A DNA stretch of 43,895 nt, taken from contig CALHLE010000033.1 of NCBI GenBank assembly GCA_938034415.1, positions 1-43,895 on the forward strand. The letters run 5' to 3'. The stretch is from an uncultured Anaerolineae bacterium. Lineage in GTDB: Bacteria; Chloroflexota; Anaerolineae; J036; Brachytrichaceae. A program made the translations under genes and the position numbers. Shown one piece after another: positions 24,169 through 32,003 of this stretch (position 1 is the stretch's first letter; every line of letters begins with the position of its first letter). A model generated the notes under the pieces. It worked only from the letters and a program-made list of their open reading frames with translations. It was not told the DNA's origin and made no database searches.

Positions 24169-25710
24169 ATGTCCCATCGCCGACCCGACATCGTGCTGCT
24201 CGTGCTCGACACGCGCCGGGTAGATCGCTTTGCCTGCTTTGATTACCCCACGCGGACTTCGCCGAATCTGGATGCATTCGCGCGCGAATGCCGGCGCTTC
24301 CAGTGGGCCATCGCGCCGGCGCAATGGAGCATCCCGGCGCATGCCTCGCTCTTCACCGGCGAATATCCGTCCGTCCACGGCATGTTCCAAACGACCAGCG
24401 TGCTCCCCAGCGCGCTGCCCACGCTGGCCGAGCGCCTGCGGGACGGCGGCTACTTCACCGCGGCCTTCTGCAACAATCCGCTCATCGGCGTGGTGAACAA
24501 CGGCCTACGGCGCGGCTTTCAAAGCTTCCTCAACTACGTCGGCCTGATTACGACCCACCCGAACCAGGCCAGCGTGAAATCCGGCTTGCTGGACAAGTAC
24601 CGACAGTGGTTTAAGCGCAAGTTCGCCGAGTTCGTCTCCGGCGTGCAAGGCATCGTTGCGAACTCGGAGCGGCTGACCGAGCTGTCGTTTACGCCCTTGT
24701 TCTTTCCGATTTGGCAGGCGGCGCTGAGCTTAAAGGGCAATTCGGCGCGTTCACTCAGCGACGCCGCCCGATTGCTCATTCGGCGCGAGGGTTTGACGGC
24801 GAACCAGCCGGTCTTTTGCTTCATCAACCTGATGGACACGCACATGCCGTATCATGCGCCGCGCCGGCTGGTGGAACGCTTCGCGCCGGAGTTCCTGCGC
24901 GATCGTGAATTGCAGCGCTATCTGCGCCGTTTCAACAGTGACGCCTTCGGATGGCTGGCGCCGCTGGAGGATGAGATTTTGCCGGCCTATAAAGCGCTGT
25001 TGGACAACATGTATGACGCGCAAGCGGCCTGGCAGGATGAAATGGTCGGGGCGTTCCTCGACCGGCTGCGCGCGAGCGGCGCGCTCGACCGCGCGCTGTT
25101 TATCATCACATCCGACCACGGCGAGCATCTGGGCGAGCGGCAACTGGTCGGCCACACGATCTCGCTGTATAACGAGCTCATCCACGTGCCGCTGTTGGTG
25201 CGCGATCCAAGCGGGGAGTTTGCGCCGGGCACGCGCGAAGATCGTTTCGTGTCGTCGCGGCGGCTCTTCCACACGGTGCTTGCTGCCGCCGACATCGCCT
25301 CGCCGACGGAGCGCGCGCTCTCGCTGGCAAACGCCGGGGCAAATGACCCGGAGCAAGGCGAGGCGTTCGCCGAAGCCGTCCTGCCGGAAAACGTGCAACA
25401 TTTGCTCATGCGCCGCAAGCCAGAGCTGGCCCGACGGCGCGGCGCAGACCAGCGGCGCATTGCCGTGTGCAGCGGGCGCTACAAGCTCATCCAGACCGGC
25501 GCCGATCACTTCGAGCTATATGACCTGGCGCACGACCCCGGCGAGACGGTGAACCTGTGCGATGCGCTGCCGGCGCAGGTCGAGGCGCTGCGAGAGCGGC
25601 TGCGCGCGTTTGCGCTGCGGCAGTCGAGCCGGCAGGCAGCGGAGCAGGCTGCAGTAAGTGACGATCCGCTTGTGTTGAAACGCCTGCGCGACCTGGGTTA
25701 TCTGGAGTAG
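24169..25710 (+). CDS. Sulfatase-like hydrolase of the alkaline phosphatase superfamily
   Basis: A 513-residue enzyme of the alkaline-phosphatase superfamily. The metal-binding start DIVLLVLDTRRVDRF, the nucleophile region AQWSIPAHASLFTGEYPSVHG (residues 51-71), the second metal site TSDHGEHLGERQLVGH near residue 315 and the C-terminal YDLAHDPGETVNL are all typical. At the formylglycine site of true sulfatases (C/S-x-P-x-R) it reads Ser54-Ile-Pro-Ala-His58: no Cys and no Arg. A phosphodiesterase, phosphotransferase or non-formylglycine hydrolase is therefore more likely than a classical sulfatase. No signal peptide is seen. The lgt gene begins five bases after its stop, so both are co-transcribed, which may point to an envelope-lipid substrate. 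Confidence 0.85.
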   Translation: MSHRRPDIVLLVLDTRRVDRFACFDYPTRTSPNLDAFARECRRFQWAIAPAQWSIPAHASLFTGEYPSVHGMFQTTSVLPSALPTLAERLRDGGYFTAAFCNNPLIGVVNNGLRRGFQSFLNYVGLITTHPNQASVKSGLLDKYRQWFKRKFAEFVSGVQGIVANSERLTELSFTPLFFPIWQAALSLKGNSARSLSDAARLLIRREGLTANQPVFCFINLMDTHMPYHAPRRLVERFAPEFLRDRELQRYLRRFNSDAFGWLAPLEDEILPAYKALLDNMYDAQAAWQDEMVGAFLDRLRASGALDRALFIITSDHGEHLGERQLVGHTISLYNELIHVPLLVRDPSGEFAPGTREDRFVSSRRLFHTVLAAADIASPTERALSLANAGANDPEQGEAFAEAVLPENVQHLLMRRKPELARRRGADQRRIAVCSGRYKLIQTGADHFELYDLAHDPGETVNLCDALPAQVEALRERLRAFALRQSSRQAAEQAAVSDDPLVLKRLRDLGYLE

Positions 25711-25715
25711 ATGCC

Positions 25716-26561
25716 ATGTATCCGCCGGTTGGCCCTGTGTTGATCGAAATCGGCCCGCTTGCGCTGCGGTGGTACGGCGTGCTGATGGTGACGGCGTTCA
25801 TCGTCGCAGCCGCAATCGCGGCACGCTACGTAGGGCGCAAAGGTCAGGATGGCAGCAACGTGTGGGATGGATTGCTCTGGGTGCTGATAGGGGCAATCGT
25901 CGGCGCCCGGCTGTATTACGTGTTCATCCAGTCGCCGCGCGGCCCCAGTGGCATCGAGCGCTACCTCGCCAATCCGCTCGAAATCCCGAACGTGATGGGG
26001 GGCGGGCTGCACATCTTCGGCGGCTTCATCGGCGGCGCGATCGCGCTCTGGCTCTTCGCGCGCCGGCGAAACTTGTCGGCAGCGATCTATCTCGACGGCA
26101 CAGCGTTGGGGCTGCCGCTCGGCCAGGCCATTGCTCGGCTAGGCAACTTCATCAATCAAGAACTCTATGGGCCGCCTACAACGCTGCCGTGGGGCTTGCG
26201 CATTGACCCGCCCCATCGCATCCCGCCGTTCGACGATCTTGCGCGTTACCCGGAGAGCACGCGCTTCCACCCGCTGTTCCTCTATGAAGCGATCTGGAAC
26301 CTGGCCGGTTTCGCGCTGCTCAACGCCGTCTCGCGCCGATTCGAGAAACAACTGCGCGACGGTGATTTGATCCTCATGTATGCCATCTGGTATCCGCTGG
26401 GGCGGTTCTGCCTAGAGTTCTTGCGCACCGATTCCTGGTTTTTCCCAGGCACGCCGTTCAACGTGGTGCACGGGCTGTCGTTTTTGGCGGTCTGTGGCGC
26501 AGCGGCGCTGCTAGTGTGGCGGCATCGCGCGCCCGATAGGGCAGCGTCTGCACGAGCATGA
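25716..26561 (+). CDS. lgt: Prolipoprotein diacylglyceryl transferase, copy 2
   Basis: A 281-residue Lgt with the pattern IGPLALRWYGVLMVT near residue 15, GGGLHIFGGFIGGAIALW around residue 92, the signature ARLGNFINQELYGPP around residue 140 and RFHPLFLYEAIWN. The late segment WYPLGRFCLEFLRTDSW carries the conserved Arg-Glu-Arg region. It differs from copy 1 (3322-4182) throughout, so the two are old paralogues rather than a recent duplication. The tight link to the sulfatase-like gene suggests a shared envelope role. ATG at 25716 follows the previous stop by five bases. Confidence 0.94.
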   Translation: MYPPVGPVLIEIGPLALRWYGVLMVTAFIVAAAIAARYVGRKGQDGSNVWDGLLWVLIGAIVGARLYYVFIQSPRGPSGIERYLANPLEIPNVMGGGLHIFGGFIGGAIALWLFARRRNLSAAIYLDGTALGLPLGQAIARLGNFINQELYGPPTTLPWGLRIDPPHRIPPFDDLARYPESTRFHPLFLYEAIWNLAGFALLNAVSRRFEKQLRDGDLILMYAIWYPLGRFCLEFLRTDSWFFPGTPFNVVHGLSFLAVCGAAALLVWRHRAPDRAASARA

Positions 26562-26576
26562 CGCTGTCCCCTTGCG

Positions 26577-26942
26577 TTACTTGGCTGCGGCTGCGCGCGT
26601 CCGACGGGCATCCACAAACGACTTCACACACAGGGCAAAGAACGCGCCGCTGATCACGAACATCGCGACGTTCGACCAGAAGGCGACGCCCAGGTCGCCG
26701 CCGCTCGCCAGGCCGGGGATGATGCGCGACAGCGGCGCTAACGTCCCAATCAGGCCGACGACCGCCGCAATGTGCATGGCTGTCTTCTCACTACCCCGTC
26801 CGGCCCACCAGCCCAAGCCGACCAGCGCCAGGCCGAACAGCGCGGGGATCAGCGCAGTGAAGCTGGATGCGCCGCCCAGCAGGTATCCGCCCAAACCGGC
26901 GATGATCAACGCAACGCCGAAACCGATCGTTGTTCGCGACAC
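26577..26942 (-). CDS. Small four-helix membrane protein of unknown function
   Basis: A 121-residue protein with four hydrophobic segments (about residues 6-22, 28-45, 56-72 and 86-106) and a short basic C-terminus. I do not recognise a family with a known function. It is real rather than a chance frame because it starts with GTG (26940-26942) behind a perfect AGGAGG ribosome binding site (26953-26958, ten-base gap), and its hydrophobic pattern is regular. It runs convergently into the second lgt with a 15-base gap and is divergent from the ABC exporter pair. Confidence 0.75.
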   Translation of the reverse strand: MSRTTIGFGVALIIAGLGGYLLGGASSFTALIPALFGLALVGLGWWAGRGSEKTAMHIAAVVGLIGTLAPLSRIIPGLASGGDLGVAFWSNVAMFVISGAFFALCVKSFVDARRTRAAAAK

Positions 26943-27078
26943 TTCTCAGTCACCTCCTGAATCTCAGCGTGTTTTTGGCTAAGTTCGCCATCCGCACCCG
27001 CAGAAAGCGCTCAACGAGGCAGGATACACAGAAATCTGAACTTCACGTTAACCCCTAGCAGATTTCGCGCATCCTCCC

Positions 27079-27084
27079 TATAAT
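27079..27084 (+). promoter_or_regulatory. -10 box for the ABC exporter pair
   Basis: TATAAT at 27079-27084 lies 28 bases before the first exporter start. The -35 region is weak (TAGCAG at 27056-27061 with a 17-base gap). Confidence 0.45.
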
Positions 27085-27112
27085 CGCCCGCGTTCGAGGT
27101 CGATACACCCGT

Positions 27113-28885
27113 ATGCCCCGGCTGCTCGCCTTCCTGAAACCGCATCGGAAGCTCGTCATCGCCCTGGTTCTTGTCAACTTCTTCCTCTCCGCGATGCTGA
27201 TCGTTGCGCCGCTAGTCATCAAGGCCATCGTGGACGATGTGATCGGCGCGCGGCGACTCGAACTGCTGTTGCCCTACTTAGCCTTGCTGCTGCTCGTCAC
27301 CGGCGCGCGCGCAGCAGCGACCTATTTCTATTCTTACGGCCAGAATGCGCTCGGCCAACTGGTGATGACCGACGTGCGCGCGGCGCTGTATCGCAAGCTG
27401 CTTGTGCTCCCCTACAGCTTCTACGATAAGGAACAGACCGGCCGGCTGATGAGCCGAGTAAGCAGCGACGTGGAGAGCACGCGCATCTTCCTGTCTCAGA
27501 TCTTGGTCGAGTCGCTCAATCATGCAACGACGATCGTGCTGGCGACCATCGCCCTCTTTGAGCAGAGTATCGTCTTGGCGTTGCTTGCCGCAGGGCCAAT
27601 GGTCGCCTCCGGCCTGGCCATGTATTTTGCGCATCGCCGCCTGAGCGAACCCTGGGCGCTTCAGCATCAACTCTTTGCCAAGATGTCGGCGACCTTGCAG
27701 GACAGCCTAGCCGGCGTGAAGGTGGTCAAAGCGTTCGCGCAAGAGGCGCAGGAAGAACGCAAGTTCATGGCGACGGTGGCCGAGGTGCGCGACGGCAGCT
27801 TGCGCATCAATGACCTGTGGAACAGGCGCTGGGCAGTGATCGGCAGCATCGGTCGCTTTATGCAACTCCTGATGATCGGAGTTGGCGGGTATATGGTGAT
27901 GGGAGGCAGCTTGACCCTGGGCGCGCTGGTTGCGGCGATTAGCCTGAGCCTGCTGCTGCTCGGCGCGGTGAATGCGCTCGGCACGCAGCTCAACGCCTTT
28001 AGCCAAACTGCGACGGCGTCGGTGCGCATCTTCGAGCTGCTCGATGAGCCGGTGACGATCCGTAGCCCGGCGCGCCCGCAGCGCCTGGACGGCGAACTGC
28101 GCGGTGAAATCGAATTCGAGCAGGTGAGCTTCAGCTATCCCACCTCGCGGGCGAATACGCTGCAAGATATCAATTTGCGCATCCCGGCCGGATCGTCGCT
28201 GGCCGTGGTGGGCGCGACCGGCAGCGGCAAGAGCACGTTAGTGCACCTAATTGGGCGTTTTTACGACCCGACGGCGGGCCGGGTGCTGGTGGACGGGCGC
28301 GACGTGCGGACGCTCGATCTGGCCGAGCTGCGCCGGCAGATCGGCATGGTGGCGCAGGATGCGCTGCTGTTCTCGGCCACAATCGCAGAGAACATCGCCT
28401 TTGGCCGGCCCGATGCGCCGCGCGAAGCGATTGAGCGCGCTGCGAAACTGGCGCAGGCGCACGATTTCATCGTCAAGTTGCCGGACGGCTACGACACCAA
28501 GATCGGCGAGCGCGGGATTGGGTTATCCGGCGGGCAACGCCAGCGCATCGCTATCGCCCGCGCCATCCTGCTAGACCCGCGCATCTTGATCCTGGACGAC
28601 TCGATGTCGGCGGTGGATGCCGAGACGGAGAAGCTATTGCAGGCCGCCATCCGCACGGTCATGCAGGGCCGGACGACTATCCTCATCGCCCACCGGCTGT
28701 CTACTGTGGAACAAGCCGATCACATCATCGTGCTGCGCGGCGGCCGAATTGTCGAGCAAGGCACGCACGTCGAGCTGGCGCGCAGCAGCGGCTACTATCG
28801 CCACGTGCTGGAAATGCAGCGCATGAGCGCCGCTGAGACCATGAGTGAGGCGCTCCCCATCACCCCACAGGTGGTGGGCGTTTGA
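27113..28885 (+). CDS. Half-ABC exporter, subunit with degenerate Walker B (heterodimer partner 1)
   Basis: A 590-residue exporter half with six membrane helices (residues about 10-290) and a nucleotide-binding domain. Walker A is GATGSGKST (367-375), the Q-loop Gln415, the signature a perfect LSGGQ (471-475) and Walker B ILILDDS, where position 496 is Asp instead of the catalytic Glu. The H-loop IAHRL is present. Asp at this position is typical of the non-hydrolysing site in heterodimeric exporters such as BmrCD, LmrCD and TM287/288. The partner is the next gene, 24 bases downstream. The transported compound (drug, lipid or peptide) cannot be told. Confidence 0.94.
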   Translation: MPRLLAFLKPHRKLVIALVLVNFFLSAMLIVAPLVIKAIVDDVIGARRLELLLPYLALLLLVTGARAAATYFYSYGQNALGQLVMTDVRAALYRKLLVLPYSFYDKEQTGRLMSRVSSDVESTRIFLSQILVESLNHATTIVLATIALFEQSIVLALLAAGPMVASGLAMYFAHRRLSEPWALQHQLFAKMSATLQDSLAGVKVVKAFAQEAQEERKFMATVAEVRDGSLRINDLWNRRWAVIGSIGRFMQLLMIGVGGYMVMGGSLTLGALVAAISLSLLLLGAVNALGTQLNAFSQTATASVRIFELLDEPVTIRSPARPQRLDGELRGEIEFEQVSFSYPTSRANTLQDINLRIPAGSSLAVVGATGSGKSTLVHLIGRFYDPTAGRVLVDGRDVRTLDLAELRRQIGMVAQDALLFSATIAENIAFGRPDAPREAIERAAKLAQAHDFIVKLPDGYDTKIGERGIGLSGGQRQRIAIARAILLDPRILILDDSMSAVDAETEKLLQAAIRTVMQGRTTILIAHRLSTVEQADHIIVLRGGRIVEQGTHVELARSSGYYRHVLEMQRMSAAETMSEALPITPQVVGV

Positions 28886-28909
28886 GCATACGCCAAATCA
28901 CGAATTCCG

Positions 28910-30730
28910 ATGCTCCGCAGCCTAGTCAAACCCCTCGCGCGCGCCGGTCAGGACGAACCGCCCTCTTCGCCGCCGCGTCACACGCTGAGCCGGCTGTTCT
29001 CATACCTGCGACCTTATCGCCTCCGCATGCTGGTCACCTTGGGCATCTACGTCGTGTGCGTCACGCTGGCGCAGCTCTACCCATTCGTTGACCGCAAGTT
29101 GATTGACGAGCACATCGCCGTCGGCAACCCGGATGGCTTTTTGCCGCTGCTGTTCCTGGCTGTGGTGATGCACGCTGTGAACTGGGGCGGGGTGTATGTG
29201 CGGTCGCACCTGATCCAGCGCATCAGCTGGGACATTCTGGTTAACCTGCGCCAGCAGCTCTTTCGCCACGTCGCCGGCCTGTCCTTCAAGTTTCACGAGA
29301 ATGAGCCGGTCGGCAAGACGATGACGCGCTTCATCGGCGACGCCAGCACGCTGAACGACTTCCTCACCAACCAAGTGGCCAACGTGGTCAACGACGTGAT
29401 GTCTGGCCTGATCGTGATCGTTCTGATGTTTGCCATCAACCCGACGCTCACGCTGATTGCGCTGTGCATGTTGCCGGTGCTCACCGTCATCGGGCTGTAT
29501 ATGCGCCCACGACTATACGAGGGGTGGGAGCGCGTGCGCGAGAACATGACGCGCTTCAACATCTTCCTGGCCGAGAACATCGCCGGCATGCGCGTCATTC
29601 AGGCGTTCGTCCGCGAGAACGTCAACCTCGGACAGTTTCAGGCCGCTAACCAACGCGTGGTGACCGAGTGGATGAAGGTGATCGGCTTGCAGTCGTGGTT
29701 CTCGCCGCTGGTGGAGATCACCCGATCCACCGCGCTGGTCATCGTGCTGTTCATCGCGGCCAACCGGCTCGGCGTCGGCGGCGAGGCGCTCACCGTCGGC
29801 ACCTTAGTCGCTTTCACGGCCTACATCAACAACCTGTGGGCGCCGATCAGCACGCTCACCAACATGTACGTGGTGCTGCAGGCCACGCTGGCCTCGGCCG
29901 ACAAAGTGTTCCAGTTGCTGGATACCCAGCCGACAGTCACTGACGCGCCAAATGCCGTCGCCTTGCCGCCTATCAAAGGCGAGATCGTCTTCGACCATGT
30001 GTATTTTGGCTACGACGAATCGCGCAACGCCCTGGAAGATGTCTCGCTGCGCATTGAGCCGGGGCAATTGGTCGCCCTAGTCGGGCAAACCGGCTCCGGC
30101 AAGACGACGCTGGCCAGCCTGGTGTGCCGCTTCTACGACGTGACCGGCGGGCGCATCACGGTGGACGGCTACGACGTGCGCGCCGTCACGCAGCAATCGC
30201 TCCGCTCGCAGATCGGCGTAGTGTTGCAGGAGCCGTTCATCTTCAGCGACACGATCGCCAATAACATCCGCTACGGCCGTCCCGACGCCACAATGGAAGA
30301 AGTGATCGCTGCAGCCAGGCAAGCAAACTGCCATGACTTCATCATGCAACTGAGCGACGGCTACGAGACGGTAGCGCACGAACGCGGCTCGCAGTTCTCC
30401 GTCGGCCAACGCCAGCTCCTCTCGATTGCGCGGGCTATCCTGGCCGACCCGCGCGTGATCGTGCTCGACGAAGCAACCTCCGCAGTGGACACCGAGACCG
30501 AACGGCTGATTCAGGATGCGTTTGAGAAGCTGATGGCGGCCGAAGATTCACCGCACGGCCGGCGGACGGCCATCGTGATTGCGCATCGTCTCTCGACCAT
30601 CCGCAAGGCCGATCAGATCATAGTGCTAAAGCACGGCCGGATCGTCGAAGTGGGCAACCACCAGACGCTGGTGAACAAGCCAGGGGGCTACTACGCCGCG
30701 CTTGTGCGGGCGCAGGCCACCGGTCATTGA
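28910..30730 (+). CDS. Half-ABC exporter, subunit with catalytic Glu and degenerate signature (heterodimer partner 2)
   Basis: A 606-residue exporter half with a 30-residue N-terminal extension, six membrane helices (about 38-330) and a nucleotide-binding domain with Walker A GQTGSGKT (392-399), Q-loop Gln440 and Walker B VIVLDEATSAVD with the catalytic Glu521. Its signature is FSVGQ (496-500) instead of LSGGQ. Combined with partner 1, the intact LSGGQ faces the intact Walker B of this subunit (active site), while FSVGQ faces the Asp-containing Walker B (degenerate site). This is the standard arrangement of heterodimeric exporters. Its end overlaps the next, convergent gene by seven bases. 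Confidence 0.94.
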   Translation: MLRSLVKPLARAGQDEPPSSPPRHTLSRLFSYLRPYRLRMLVTLGIYVVCVTLAQLYPFVDRKLIDEHIAVGNPDGFLPLLFLAVVMHAVNWGGVYVRSHLIQRISWDILVNLRQQLFRHVAGLSFKFHENEPVGKTMTRFIGDASTLNDFLTNQVANVVNDVMSGLIVIVLMFAINPTLTLIALCMLPVLTVIGLYMRPRLYEGWERVRENMTRFNIFLAENIAGMRVIQAFVRENVNLGQFQAANQRVVTEWMKVIGLQSWFSPLVEITRSTALVIVLFIAANRLGVGGEALTVGTLVAFTAYINNLWAPISTLTNMYVVLQATLASADKVFQLLDTQPTVTDAPNAVALPPIKGEIVFDHVYFGYDESRNALEDVSLRIEPGQLVALVGQTGSGKTTLASLVCRFYDVTGGRITVDGYDVRAVTQQSLRSQIGVVLQEPFIFSDTIANNIRYGRPDATMEEVIAAARQANCHDFIMQLSDGYETVAHERGSQFSVGQRQLLSIARAILADPRVIVLDEATSAVDTETERLIQDAFEKLMAAEDSPHGRRTAIVIAHRLSTIRKADQIIVLKHGRIVEVGNHQTLVNKPGGYYAALVRAQATGH

Positions 30731-31263
30731 GCCTTCTCCCCCGCGACCCAGTCGGCTAACTCTGCGCGGCCTACCAGGGCGCAGCCGGTCTCTTGGGCCA
30801 GCTTGCGCGCTTCGACGCGAAAGGTGCTGTTGGTGACCACCATCGCTGCGCTGCAACCATGGCGCGCCCGGCAGCCATTGGCATAGCGGATCGTTCCAGG
30901 CGAGAGTGGCTTGTCGTAGCGCACGGCGCAGACGACGCGCGACGCCCCATCTTTGACGGCGATCAACTCCAGCCCAAAGTCCTGCTCGGCCTCGTTGTGG
31001 CCAGGCGACGGCAGGCGCACGGCGTAGCCCTGCTTTTGCAACAAGCCGGCCACAAACTGGCGAAATTCAGCCTGGGACATACGATCCACGCCGAACGTCG
31101 CCAGCGTCTCCTCGACGTGGGTTTGCTGCTGTCGCGCATCGGCCTGATCCTTGATGAATGCGACGGCCACATAGCCGAGGAAGGCGAACAGCGCCAGGAT
31201 GGGCACGCTCAAGCAGAGCGAGGCCGGGTTCGTCACCAGATCAAAGCTGGGGTTCAGGCTCAT
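30724..31263 (-). CDS. Membrane-anchored Mrr-like (restriction endonuclease fold) protein
   Basis: A 179-residue protein with one N-terminal membrane segment (about residues 17-37, CLSVPILALFAFLGYVAVAF), a short linker and a C-terminal domain that resembles the Mrr catalytic domain: EFRQFVAGLLQKQGYAV, then QDFGLELIAVKDGASRVVCAVRY, KPLSPGTIRYANG and AMVVTNSTFRVEARKLA. The catalytic Q/E-x-K of the PD-(D/E)xK motif appears as A-V-R, so nuclease activity is doubtful. Such membrane-tethered Mrr-fold proteins occur singly in many genomes and their role is unknown. No methylase or other restriction gene is next to it. Confidence 0.75.
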   Translation of the reverse strand: MSLNPSFDLVTNPASLCLSVPILALFAFLGYVAVAFIKDQADARQQQTHVEETLATFGVDRMSQAEFRQFVAGLLQKQGYAVRLPSPGHNEAEQDFGLELIAVKDGASRVVCAVRYDKPLSPGTIRYANGCRARHGCSAAMVVTNSTFRVEARKLAQETGCALVGRAELADWVAGEKAQ

Positions 31264-31337
31264 CGTGAGAAGCAGTGGGCTGTTGTCTGAGCGCAGGCCT
31301 GGGATTTTTGACTTCTAGCCGAGCGTCGGCGCATCGC

Positions 31338-31982
31338 TCAGCAACCGGCAAATTCTGGATTTCGCCTAAACTTTAACGTGTAACACATCAGGTTCGACTC
31401 GCGGGCTTGCAGCACGAAGCCGGCGTGCTCGGCCCATCGCGTCACCGTGCGCCAGCCGACATACTCCGGCTCGATCCACTCCTCGCCGATGACAAGCACG
31501 CCATCGGGTTTGAGCACGCGGCGCACCTCGCGCAGGGCGGCGTCGCGGTCATGCAACATTGGCAGGATGGAGATCATCAGCACAGCATCGAAGGTGTGCG
31601 CATCGTAAGGCAGTTGCGACGCCGGTGCAACCTGCGCAACCACGTTGTCCAGGCGCGCCTGGCGCAGGCGGCGGCGCAGCGCGTCCACCATCGCCGGCTG
31701 CACATCCACCGCGTGTATGCGGCGCACATAGCGCGCGAGCGGCAGCGCAAATGCGCCGTTGCCGCAGCCCAGGTCGAGCATAGTCCAGTTCGGCTTAGGG
31801 TCGAGGAAACGCGCGAGCTGCGACGGCGCGCGGTAGGCCATGCGCAGCGGGCTGAGCAGCAGGGGCGCGAAGGCCGGCGGCGTGATCAGCGCGGCGCGCC
31901 GCGCGATCCAGCGCACGCCCAGCGTTGCGCCGGTGGCCAGGCCGAGCGCGAAAAGCGCCAGACGAACGATGCTCGCGCGCAT
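31338..31982 (-). CDS. Class I SAM-dependent methyltransferase with N-terminal membrane segment
   Basis: A 214-residue protein with a hydrophobic N-terminus (residues 5-24) followed by a class I methyltransferase domain. Motif I is DLGCGNGAF (about 71-79), motif II the acidic HAVDVQPAMVDAL and motif IV FDAVLMISILPML. A UbiE/Methyltransf_11 type domain is the best fit. The substrate is unknown. It follows the amidase by 21 bases and is the last gene of an apparent hydroxylase-amidase-methyltransferase unit. Confidence 0.85.
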   Translation of the reverse strand: MRASIVRLALFALGLATGATLGVRWIARRAALITPPAFAPLLLSPLRMAYRAPSQLARFLDPKPNWTMLDLGCGNGAFALPLARYVRRIHAVDVQPAMVDALRRRLRQARLDNVVAQVAPASQLPYDAHTFDAVLMISILPMLHDRDAALREVRRVLKPDGVLVIGEEWIEPEYVGWRTVTRWAEHAGFVLQARESNLMCYTLKFRRNPEFAGC

Positions 31983-32003
31983 CTTTGATAGCAGGTCTAT
32001 TGG

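Noticed and set aside
24169-25710. Classical formylglycine sulfatase
   Set aside because: The modification motif reads Ser-Ile-Pro-Ala-His; it lacks the Arg and the Cys, so only the superfamily call is kept.
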